Notes: generated by a model from the letters alone, not told the origin. DNA of 5,331 bases from Bacteroidota bacterium (GCA_023251855.1 JAHEYA010000200.1:1-5331); one strand, 5' to 3'; counted from the stretch's first letter, positions 1 to 5,331 are shown. A program made the numbers and translations.

Positions 1-253
1 TCGCAACTCCTGAACCATCAGTTACACCATTTATAACCAAGTCACCACCGGTAGGATGGGCAGCAGAAGGCGGTACAGAAGGTGGTGAAGATAATTTTAC
101 TGCAGCACCCGCTATCGGATGTCCTGCAGTATCATTAACAGTTACTTTACCATGACAGGTTTTATCTTTATTGCAAGAAGTATTGAAAAGTGCTGTCATC
201 ATAAACAAAACAACACATACAACAGCGGAAATTTTTAGGATAAAAGTTTTCAT
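1..253 (-). CDS. Secreted, probably lipid-anchored protein with Ig-like/carboxypeptidase-regulatory-like domain (N-terminal part only)
   Basis: Reading right to left from the ATG at 253-251, the frame stays open for 84 codons to the window edge, so the C-terminus is missing. Residues 1-3 are MKT, residues 4-23 are a hydrophobic stretch, and Cys27 follows in the context FNTSC-NKDK, which suggests signal peptidase II processing and lipid attachment. The lipobox is imperfect: Asn is at -3 where Leu, Val or Ile is usual, so a simple signal peptide is possible. From about residue 35 the pattern GKVTVNDTAGHPIAGAAVKL, a Pro/Ser-rich loop, and then TDGSG fits the start of a beta-sandwich domain of the carboxypeptidase-regulatory-like or Ig-like type, common in Bacteroidota surface proteins. 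Met18 and Met19 are alternative starts but would destroy the signal sequence. A strong promoter match lies upstream at 328-298. The exact function is not recognisable. Confidence 0.72.
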   Translation of the reverse strand, partial: MKTFILKISAVVCVVLFMMTALFNTSCNKDKTCHGKVTVNDTAGHPIAGAAVKLSSPPSVPPSAAHPTGGDLVINGVTDGSGVA

Positions 254-297
254 AGTTTTAAATTTTAAAAATATTTTTTCGTTAATATTACGATTAG

Positions 298-328
298 CAA
301 ACTTAATAAATTATTTTATGAATTCCAA
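298..328 (-). promoter_or_regulatory. Predicted Bacteroidota-type sigma factor promoter for the minus-strand lipoprotein gene
   Basis: On the minus strand, TTG at 328-326 is followed by 20 nt and then TAAGTTTG at 305-298. This matches the known Bacteroidota promoter form (TTG near -33, TAnnTTTG near -7). Transcription would begin near 290, giving a leader of roughly 40 nt before the ATG at 253. The upstream element lies within the first codons of the divergent cyclophilin gene, so the two genes' control regions overlap. For the cyclophilin itself I see only one-mismatch TAnnTTTG-like strings on the plus strand (253-260 and 272-279), neither with a TTG at the proper distance. Confidence 0.5.
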
Positions 329-1160
329 AAAACTTTTAATTCCCTTTTTTCTGACCCTTAGTTCACTTCTAATTTTAGTTGCCTTTAAACTTCCTGTTAA
401 TAGCCATTTGGAAGAAAAAGGGGTACTTATTACTACTGATTTTGGCATCATAAAAATAAGATTGTATAACGAAACCCCACTTCATCGTGATAACTTCATA
501 AAACTGGTAAAAATGCACTATTTCGACAGTCTACTATTTCATCGGGTTATTCAAAATTTTATGATTCAAGGTGGTGACCCAGATTCAAAAAATGCCCCAC
601 CGACAATAGAACTTGGTAATGGAGGTCCTGGTTATACCATTCCTGCTGAATTTAACCCTCAATTATTTCATAAAAAAGGCGTTCTTGCTGCTGCTAGGGA
701 TGGTGACCTTGAAAACCCATTACAAGCATCAGCTGGCTCTCAATTTTACATTGTTCAAGGTCGGGTTTTTAACGATTCAACTCTTAAAATTCAAGCCAAA
801 CGAATTACAAAAATGAAATTGACCAATGTCATTATTAATCGGAAAGAGAATAAGGTTTGGGTTGAAAAATATCAAACATTTGTAAAAAGCAAAAAGACGG
901 ATAGCCTTAAATACATTGAGGATATTATAAATAAACAACTTGAAGCAGAGTTGCCAAATACAACTGTTTATTCGTTTACTGCAGAACAAATTAAAGCCTA
1001 CACTACAATCGGTGGAACACCTCATTTGGATGGCAGTTATACTGTATTTGGCGAAGTAGTTGAAGGATTGGAAGTAATTGATGCCATTGAAAAACAAAGT
1101 GTAGATAAAATTAATCGCCCACTTAAAGATATAAGAATGAAGATTGATATTATTCCTTAA
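318..1160 (+). CDS. Cyclophilin-type peptidyl-prolyl cis-trans isomerase, exported or membrane-anchored, with a long internal insert
   Basis: This 280-residue protein should interconvert cis and trans Xaa-Pro bonds and assist folding in the periplasm. Residues 5-23 form a hydrophobic export signal or anchor without a clear cleavage site. The cyclophilin core starts near residue 35. FHRVIQNFMIQGGDP (74-88) carries the equivalents of human cyclophilin A Arg55, Phe60, Met61 and Gln63. SQFYI (141-145) gives Gln111 and an aromatic at 113. HLDGSYTVFG (236-245) places His at the Trp121 position and Tyr at the His126 position, as often seen in bacterial members. Between these last two blocks lie about 90 residues where the typical domain has about 8; the extra part (about 149-232) is rich in Lys and Glu and looks helical. 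The frame is open upstream to 171, but that stretch is antisense to the lipoprotein gene and would bury the signal sequence, so the ATG at 318 is chosen. It has no obvious functional link with pheS downstream. Confidence 0.93.
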   Translation: MNSKKLLIPFFLTLSSLLILVAFKLPVNSHLEEKGVLITTDFGIIKIRLYNETPLHRDNFIKLVKMHYFDSLLFHRVIQNFMIQGGDPDSKNAPPTIELGNGGPGYTIPAEFNPQLFHKKGVLAAARDGDLENPLQASAGSQFYIVQGRVFNDSTLKIQAKRITKMKLTNVIINRKENKVWVEKYQTFVKSKKTDSLKYIEDIINKQLEAELPNTTVYSFTAEQIKAYTTIGGTPHLDGSYTVFGEVVEGLEVIDAIEKQSVDKINRPLKDIRMKIDIIP

Positions 1161-1176
1161 TACGTTTCCCAAAAAA

Positions 1177-1205
1177 CCCTAACAGGGTTTCAAACCCTGT
1201 TAGGG
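1177..1205. repeat. Perfect 29-nt palindrome, probable interspersed REP-like element or terminator
   Basis: The arms CCCTAACAGGGTTT (1177-1190) and AAACCCTGTTAGGG (1192-1205) are perfect reverse complements around one central base. Each arm also contains its own small inverted repeat, CCCT-nnn-AGGG, so either one long hairpin or two short ones can form. Six A residues (1171-1176) precede it, and no T-run follows on the plus strand. It therefore resembles an intrinsic terminator only for minus-strand transcription, although both flanking genes read plus. From memory, palindromes with an ACAGGGTTT/AAACCCTGT core are widespread in Bacteroidota intergenic DNA; this was not checked by search. It lies 16 bp after the cyclophilin stop. 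The rest of the 1161-1300 spacer shows only a weak promoter-like TACCTTTA at 1275-1282 and no T-box-like leader before pheS. Confidence 0.75.
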
Positions 1206-1300
1206 GTATATCTATAAGGATAATGGGGTAGTACGAATAGAGATTTATCACCATTATTATATTAATCAGATTATTACCTTTACCGAAATTATTTTACACA

Positions 1301-2323
1301 ATGAAAAATAAAATTGAAGAACTACTTAATGAAATTGAATCATTTGCTGCTGAAAGCAAGGAGCACGTGGAAGAGTTTCGTATCAAAATATTAAGTAAAA
1401 AAGGAAAAGTTACTGAGTTGTTTGATGAGTTTAAAACCGTTGCCCCTGAGTTACGTAAGGAAGTCGGACAAAAATTGAATGAGCTAAAAAATAAAGCTCA
1501 AGAAAAAATAAATGAATTAAAAGATAAATTTGAAAGTGGTAATGACGAAAAAGATACTTCGGTTGATTTAACACTTCCTTCTGAAAATGTTGCTATTGGC
1601 TCACGCCACCCATTATCAATTGTTCGCAATCAGATTGTTGAAATTTTTGAACGAATTGGTTTTACCATTTCTGACGGCCCCGAAATTGAAGATGATTGGC
1701 ATAATTTTACAGCACTCAATACTCCTTCCGACCACCCTGCAAGAGATATGCAGGATACTTTTTATATAAGCGAAAATCCGGATATGGTATTACGTACGCA
1801 AACGTCATCAGTGCAGGTACATGTAATGGAAAACAGTACACCACCTATTCGTACTATTTCACCCGGCAGAGTGTATCGTAATGAAGCCGTTTCGGCCCGT
1901 GCGCATTGCCAGTTTCATCAGGTAGAAGGTTTATATATTGACAAAAATGTGTCGTTTGCTGATTTGAAACAAACACTCCTTTATTTTTCGAAAGAAATGT
2001 TTGGTGAAGCAACCCAGATTCGTTTACGTCCTTCATTTTTTCCATTCACTGAAATAAGTGCTGAAATGGATATTTCCTGTCCTTTTTGTAAAGGTGATGG
2101 TTGTAATATCTGCAAGGGTGCAGGCTGGGTCGAAATTTTAGGATGCGGTATGGTTGATCCTGCTGTATTAGAAAATTGTAAAATAGATAGCAAAACATAC
2201 AGTGGTTTTGCTTTCGGTATGGGTATTGAACGTATTGCTATGCTTAAATACCAAATAAAAGATTTGCGTTTATTTTTTGAAAATGATGTTCGTTTTTTGA
2301 AACAATTTAAAGCAGTGATTTAA
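1301..2323 (+). CDS. pheS: Phenylalanine--tRNA ligase alpha subunit
   Basis: The 340-residue product is the catalytic alpha subunit of the cytoplasmic alpha2beta2 enzyme that charges tRNA-Phe with phenylalanine using ATP. Residues 1-85 form the charged N-terminal coiled-coil that contacts tRNA. The class II synthetase core follows: GPEIEDDWHNFTALN (126-140) with DHPARDMQDTFY, motif 2 around GRVYRNEAVSARAHCQFHQVEG (the first Gly is 189), RPSFFPFTE (243-251), and motif 3 in GFAFGMGIER (302-311), ending FFENDVRFLKQF. The Ala in GFAFG, equivalent to E. coli Ala294 of the phenylalanine pocket, is present. Before GWVEILGCGMVDP sits a C260-x2-C263-x4-C268-x2-C271 cluster that may bind zinc; E. coli PheS lacks it. 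Length is near the family norm, and the ATG follows an AT-rich spacer without a clear ribosome-binding site. pheT is not adjacent, which as I recall is usual in Bacteroidota. Confidence 0.98.
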   Translation: MKNKIEELLNEIESFAAESKEHVEEFRIKILSKKGKVTELFDEFKTVAPELRKEVGQKLNELKNKAQEKINELKDKFESGNDEKDTSVDLTLPSENVAIGSRHPLSIVRNQIVEIFERIGFTISDGPEIEDDWHNFTALNTPSDHPARDMQDTFYISENPDMVLRTQTSSVQVHVMENSTPPIRTISPGRVYRNEAVSARAHCQFHQVEGLYIDKNVSFADLKQTLLYFSKEMFGEATQIRLRPSFFPFTEISAEMDISCPFCKGDGCNICKGAGWVEILGCGMVDPAVLENCKIDSKTYSGFAFGMGIERIAMLKYQIKDLRLFFENDVRFLKQFKAVI

Positions 2324-2393
2324 TAATTTTATACTTGATAGACTCTCCTTGAGTATAATTTTCTCTCAACTAATGAATATAAATCTCCCTAGG

Positions 2394-2449
2394 ATTACCT
2401 CAGCTCACTCAAAAAGAAATCTGTGGTTATCAGCGAAATCTGAGGGAAT
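2394..2449 (+). other. Possible long-loop hairpin in the spacer before the first glycosyltransferase
   Basis: ATTACCTCAG (2394-2403) and CTGAGGGAAT (2440-2449) pair at nine of ten positions with a 36-nt loop, and TATTTTTG follows directly at 2450-2457, next to the ATG at 2459. It could end pheS transcription or occlude the start, but an arm this short with one mismatch is expected by chance at a noticeable rate in a spacer of 135 bp. A smaller candidate after pheS is ACTC-TCCTT-GAGT at 2342-2354 followed by ATAATTTTCTCT, with only four base pairs. Neither is a convincing terminator. Confidence 0.22.
2417..2446 (+). repeat. Short degenerate tandem motif, period about 10 nt
   Basis: Three imperfect units follow one another: AAATCTGTGG, TTATCAGCG and AAATCTGAGGG, each with the core ATC(T/A)G followed by a G-containing tail and with ATC recurring every 9-10 nt. 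Similar strings (ATCTGTG, ATCAGCG, ATCTGCG) are, from memory, frequent in Bacteroidota intergenic regions. The block ends 12 bp before the first glycosyltransferase start. It could be a remnant of an interspersed repeat or a binding-site array; nothing in the sequence decides between these. Confidence 0.4.
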
Positions 2450-2458
2450 TATTTTTGG

Positions 2459-3577
2459 ATGAAAAAAGCAATAGTATCTGTAATCAATGATTTAAGTACT
2501 GATCAGCGTGTACACAAAGTCTGTACTACATTGCACCAACTTGGTTATCAGGTGACGTTGGTAGGCAGAAAACAACGCAAAAGTTTGCCATTAATTCCAC
2601 GAAATTATTCCACTAAACGGTTGTTTTTATTATTTGAAAGTGGACCATTTTTTTACTTAGAGTTTCAAATTCGTTTGTTTTTTTATTTACTGTTCCATAG
2701 AGGAGATGTACTGGTATCAAACGACTTGGATACACTGCTGCCAAATTATTTAATCTCAAAATTAAAATCTTCTGCTTTAGTTTACGATAGTCACGAACTA
2801 TTTTGTGAAGTTCCTGAATTACTTGAAAACCCAACAAAAAAAGGTATTTGGAAACGATTGGAACGCTGGATATTTCCAAAATTAAAATATGTTTTTACTG
2901 TTAATGATTCAATCGCTAAGATTTATGAAAATGAATATAATGTGAAATTAAATGTGGTTAGAAATATCCCTTTGCTTGGTGCCCAAACAAATCAACAACT
3001 AAATAGAGCTGATTTAGGTTTACCGGAAGGAAAAAAAATAATTGTATTGCAAGGTGCCGGAATAAACGTGGATAGAGGTGCGGAAGAAGCTGTAGAAGCA
3101 ATGCAGTATGTAAATGATGCACTGTTGCTTATCATCGGAAGTGGTGATGTAATGAGTGTTTTAAAACAATCGGTTAGCGATTTTAAATTAGAAGATAAAG
3201 TTAAATTTATCGGAAAAGTACCTTTTGAAAAACTCTTACAATACACACTCCACGCTGATTTGGGCTTAACATTAGATAAAGATACCAATATCAATTATCG
3301 GTATAGCTTACCAAATAAATTGTTTGATTATATACATGCCGGAGTTCCTGTTTTAGCGTCTGATTTAGTGGAGATAAGAAAAATAATTTTTCAATATTCT
3401 ATTGGTGATTGTATTGAAAATCACGATCCTCAGCATATTGCTCAAAAAATAAATTCAATTTTCAACGATAATGCAACACTTCAAATGTGGAAAAAAAACA
3501 CTAAAATTGCATCTGCAGATTTAAAGTGGGAAAACGAAGAACAGCAATTGATAGCTGTTTACAAGCAGTTTTTGTAG
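2459..3577 (+). CDS. Glycosyltransferase, GT-B fold, GT4-like (first of a tandem pair)
   Basis: The 372-residue protein should transfer a sugar from a nucleotide-sugar donor to a glycan or lipid acceptor at the cytoplasmic face of the inner membrane; donor and acceptor cannot be told. The N-terminal Rossmann domain opens with the strand KKAIVSVIND (2-11), then DLSTDQRVHK and a GYQVTLVGR strand (29-37). SNDLDTLLP (87-95) and VYDSHELFCEVPEL (108-121) are acceptor-domain signatures seen in this family. An aromatic, hydrophobic patch at 55-79 could sit on the membrane. The donor domain starts near 193 (KIIVLQGAG), continues with LLIIGSGD (223-230) and VKFIGKVP, and reaches the donor-binding block SLPNKLFDYIHAGVPVLASD (283-302). 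There the usual last Glu of the GT4 EX7E motif is Asp290 and the first Glu is not evident. No signal peptide is seen. The ATG at 2459 has no strong ribosome-binding site. The next gene starts 11 bp after the stop. Confidence 0.9.
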   Translation: MKKAIVSVINDLSTDQRVHKVCTTLHQLGYQVTLVGRKQRKSLPLIPRNYSTKRLFLLFESGPFFYLEFQIRLFFYLLFHRGDVLVSNDLDTLLPNYLISKLKSSALVYDSHELFCEVPELLENPTKKGIWKRLERWIFPKLKYVFTVNDSIAKIYENEYNVKLNVVRNIPLLGAQTNQQLNRADLGLPEGKKIIVLQGAGINVDRGAEEAVEAMQYVNDALLLIIGSGDVMSVLKQSVSDFKLEDKVKFIGKVPFEKLLQYTLHADLGLTLDKDTNINYRYSLPNKLFDYIHAGVPVLASDLVEIRKIIFQYSIGDCIENHDPQHIAQKINSIFNDNATLQMWKKNTKIASADLKWENEEQQLIAVYKQFL

Positions 3578-3588
3578 CAGCACAAAAT

Positions 3589-4707
3589 TTGAAATCAAAA
3601 CATTTACATATCATTTCATTTGATGTTCCATATCCTACCAATTATGGTGGTGTTATTGACGTATTTTTTAAACTGAAGGCATTACATCAACAAGGAATAA
3701 AAATTCATTTACATTGTTTTAAGTATGGAAGGGCAGAAGCACCTGCTTTGAAAAATTTTTGCGAAAAAATATATTATTATGAACGCAAAATGAATAAAAC
3801 GCAATTGTTTGATTCACTTCCGTTTGTTGTCATTACACGTTCTTCAGAAAAATTAATAAAAAATTTATTAAAAGATAAACACCCCATTTTATTTGAAGGT
3901 TTGCATTGTTGCTATTACTTGAATGATGAGCGTTTGAAAGGTCGTTTGAAAATTGTACGCACTCATAATATTGAACATGATTATTATAAAAATCTAGAGA
4001 AAGTAGAAAAATCTATCTTCAAAAAGTTTTACTTTGGCATGGAAGCAAAAAAGCTGGAACGCTTTGAACCTATTTTAAATAAAGCGAATCACATTGTCGC
4101 AATTTCTTCTTCTGACACGAATAACTTGTCCGAACGTTATAAAAATGTGCACCACATCACTGCATTTCATCCAAATGAAGAAGTGAAAATAAAAGAAGGC
4201 AAAGGAAAATTTTGTTTATATCACGGAAATTTAGAAGTAGGTGAAAACAATGAAGCAGCGCTTTACCTGGTGAACAAAGTATTCTCAAAAATGAAAACAC
4301 CTTTGATCATTGCCGGTAATAAGCCTTCTGCAGAATTGACCTCAGCAGTTGCTCAACACTCAAACACCCGGTTAAAAGCCAATATCTCAACAAAGGAAAT
4401 TGATGAGCTCATCAAAGATGCTCAGATAAATGTCTTGCCTACTTTTCAGGAAACCGGAATAAAATTAAAATTGCTTGCAGCTTTATTTAATGGAAGACAT
4501 TGTGTAGTTAATTCGCCAATGGTTGTTAACACAGGGTTAGAAGGCTTGTGCTCCATTATGGATACTCCCGAAGCAATGGCGAAAGAGATCACTCGTTTGT
4601 TTGAAGTATCGTTTGATATGAAAGAAAAACAAAAGCGTAAAATTATTCTTTCCGAAAATTTTTCTAACCTTAATAATGTTAAAAAATTAATGAAGTTAAT
4701 AATCTGA
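3589..4707 (+). CDS. Glycosyltransferase, GT4-like, mannosyltransferase-type family (second of a tandem pair)
   Basis: This is a 372-residue GT-B type glycosyltransferase, probably acting with the gene before it in surface polysaccharide or glycolipid assembly; substrates are unknown. The N-terminal block HLHIISFDVPYPTNYGGVID (5-24) with HLHCFKYGR (40-48) contains the glycine-rich loop of the acceptor domain. EGLHCCYYL (103-111) and RTHNIEHDYY (124-133) are further family blocks. The C-terminal domain begins with FCLYHGNLEVGENNEAA (208-224), followed by PLIIAGNKP and the donor block NVLPTFQETGIKLKLLAAL (281-299), then GRHCVVN and TGLEGLC. The second Glu of EX7E is not evident, as in other divergent members. 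I place the start at TTG 3589, giving MKSKHLHIIS, 11 bp after the upstream stop. The in-frame GTG at 3526 would overlap the upstream gene by 52 bp and add 21 residues unlike the family N-terminus; no ATG is available in between. The two genes almost certainly share a transcript. Confidence 0.87.
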   Translation: MKSKHLHIISFDVPYPTNYGGVIDVFFKLKALHQQGIKIHLHCFKYGRAEAPALKNFCEKIYYYERKMNKTQLFDSLPFVVITRSSEKLIKNLLKDKHPILFEGLHCCYYLNDERLKGRLKIVRTHNIEHDYYKNLEKVEKSIFKKFYFGMEAKKLERFEPILNKANHIVAISSSDTNNLSERYKNVHHITAFHPNEEVKIKEGKGKFCLYHGNLEVGENNEAALYLVNKVFSKMKTPLIIAGNKPSAELTSAVAQHSNTRLKANISTKEIDELIKDAQINVLPTFQETGIKLKLLAALFNGRHCVVNSPMVVNTGLEGLCSIMDTPEAMAKEITRLFEVSFDMKEKQKRKIILSENFSNLNNVKKLMKLII

Positions 4708-4731
4708 TCATAATGGGGAAATGCCCAATTG

Positions 4732-4775
4732 GAGCGTCATGGCGAGTCCCGCTTTTTGCGGGACGAAGCAATCTC
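4732..4775. repeat. REP/MITE-like palindromic element of the GTCATTGCGAG...GAAGCAATCTC type
   Basis: The element begins GAGCGTCATGGCGA and ends CGAAGCAATCTC, around a perfect 7-bp stem GTCCCGC (4746-4752) / GCGGGAC (4758-4764) with a TTTTT loop. The outer parts ATGGC and GCAAT pair with one mismatch, and GAG (4732-4734) faces CTC (4773-4775). I recognise the ends as the common GTCATTGCGAG / GAAGCAATCTC repeat found in many Bacteroidota and other bacteria, here with one base changed (ATTGC to ATGGC). Its GC-rich core stands out from the AT-rich surroundings. No T-run follows on either strand, so it is not a standard intrinsic terminator. It sits 24 bp after the second glycosyltransferase and 37 bp before the CvpA-family gene, within the 4708-4812 spacer, where I see nothing else firm. 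Confidence 0.75.
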
Positions 4776-4812
4776 AAAAAATTCTCACCTAATTTCAAAT
4801 ACAATATATTTT

Positions 4813-5325
4813 ATGAATTACATTGACATCATATTGTGTATCCCCCTTGTCTGGGGTCTTTATAAAGGTTTCTCAAAAGGCTTGATTATTGAAACGGCAT
4901 CATTAATTGCATTTGGTTTGGGTGTTTGGGGCGGAATTCACTTCTCTGATTTTAGTGCACAGAAAATAAGCAAATGGTTTAATTGGCAATCCCAATATCT
5001 TCCAATCGTTTCTTTCGCAATTACATTTTTAATAATTATTATATTAGTTTATTTCATTGCTAAGCTTATACAAAAGCTAGTAGAAGGTATGACATTGGGC
5101 GCTTTTAATAAAATTGCCGGTGCATTGTTTGGTGCTTTAAAATTTGCCTTGGTAATGAGTGTGATTATTTTTGTTTTGAATGCTATTGAAAAAAGCTATC
5201 CTGTAATTTCCTTCAAAACAAAGGAAGAGTCTTTATTATATAAGCCAATTGGTAAGATAGCCCCACTGTTGATTCCTACTCTTACAAATAGCGGAATTGG
5301 CAGTAGGATATATAAAAAAGAATAG
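4813..5325 (+). CDS. CvpA family inner-membrane protein
   Basis: The 170-residue product has four likely membrane segments, near residues 2-18, 22-42, 63-86 and 101-124, followed by a polar tail. The start MNYIDIILCIPLVWGLYKGFSKGLI, with its G-x3-GF-x2-GL pattern, and the later block FNKIAGALFGALKFALV (98-114) match the conserved parts of the CvpA family (colicin V production protein). E. coli cvpA is needed for colicin V export and has been linked to envelope stress tolerance; the molecular role in Bacteroidota is not established. The frame is open upstream from a TTG at 4729, but those 28 codons are translated REP element and spacer and precede the natural family N-terminus, so the ATG at 4813 is chosen. 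It follows the glycosyltransferase pair in the same direction by 105 bp and may be on the same transcript, though no promoter or terminator between them is clear. Confidence 0.88.
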   Translation: MNYIDIILCIPLVWGLYKGFSKGLIIETASLIAFGLGVWGGIHFSDFSAQKISKWFNWQSQYLPIVSFAITFLIIIILVYFIAKLIQKLVEGMTLGAFNKIAGALFGALKFALVMSVIIFVLNAIEKSYPVISFKTKEESLLYKPIGKIAPLLIPTLTNSGIGSRIYKKE

Positions 5326-5331
5326 TTAAAG

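Noticed and set aside
171..317. Open frame extending the cyclophilin upstream by 49 codons from a TTG
   Set aside because: It runs antisense through the lipoprotein gene and across the AT-rich divergent spacer, and it would place the hydrophobic signal internally. The ATG at 318 gives a natural exported N-terminus.
777..1172. Minus-strand open frame of 131 codons
   Set aside because: It is antisense to the cyclophilin, has no recognisable domain, and has composition typical of reading Lys/Glu-rich AT-rich coding DNA backwards. The other internal frames within pheS and the glycosyltransferase are likewise shadows.
1177..1205. CCCTAA/TTAGGG strings as telomere-like repeats
   Set aside because: They occur once each as the two ends of a single palindrome, not as a tandem array, and the context is ordinary bacterial spacer.
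1161..1300. T-box or attenuator leader controlling pheS
   Set aside because: There is no T-box core, no Phe-rich leader peptide, and no stem plus U-run on the plus strand.
2450..2457. TATTTTTG, a perfect TAnnTTTG promoter string
   Set aside because: It ends one base before the ATG at 2459, so transcription would start inside the coding region, and there is no TTG about 20 nt upstream.
4714..4727. TGGG-GAAATG-CCCA small hairpin after the second glycosyltransferase
   Set aside because: It has only four base pairs and no T-run, so it is too weak to call a terminator.
4746..4764. Hairpin GTCCCGC-TTTTT-GCGGGAC as an intrinsic terminator
   Set aside because: The T-run is the loop, not the 3' tail, and the stem is followed by GAAGCAATCTC. 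The surrounding sequence fits an interspersed repeat instead.
4729..4812. Open frame extending the CvpA-family protein upstream by 28 codons
   Set aside because: These codons are the REP-like element and spacer. The CvpA family normally begins with the hydrophobic segment that starts at ATG 4813.

Overview
The window looks like a piece of chromosome from a member of the Bacteroidota. Four things point there: AT-rich coding and very AT-rich spacers; start sites without clear Shine-Dalgarno sequences; a good match to the Bacteroidota promoter form (TTG, about 20 nt, TAnnTTTG); and protein types familiar from that phylum, such as the cyclophilin with a long internal insert and the paired glycosyltransferases. 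The genus cannot be read from the sequence. I see no rRNA, tRNA, CRISPR array, insertion sequence, phage gene or plasmid function.

Layout from left to right. A minus-strand gene, cut by the window edge, encodes the N-terminus of a small secreted, probably lipid-anchored protein with an Ig-like / carboxypeptidase-regulatory-like fold. Divergent from it is a membrane-anchored or periplasmic cyclophilin-type peptidyl-prolyl isomerase. A 140-bp spacer follows, carrying a perfect 14-bp-arm palindrome. Next comes pheS, the alpha subunit of phenylalanyl-tRNA synthetase, without pheT beside it. A 135-bp spacer with a short ATC..G-type tandem motif leads into two GT-B glycosyltransferase genes only 11 bp apart. 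A 105-bp spacer carrying a REP/MITE-like hairpin element precedes a CvpA-family membrane protein. The last 6 bp hold nothing recognisable.

How the genes fit together: the two glycosyltransferases are almost certainly co-transcribed and probably act in the same surface-glycan pathway. The CvpA-family protein may be read from the same transcript. pheS and the cyclophilin are housekeeping genes with no evident link to them beyond shared direction. No previously undescribed system is evident. The items most worth a second look are the two interspersed palindromic elements in the spacers, the insert in the cyclophilin, a four-cysteine cluster in PheS, and start-codon corrections where open frames run upstream into non-coding or repeat DNA.
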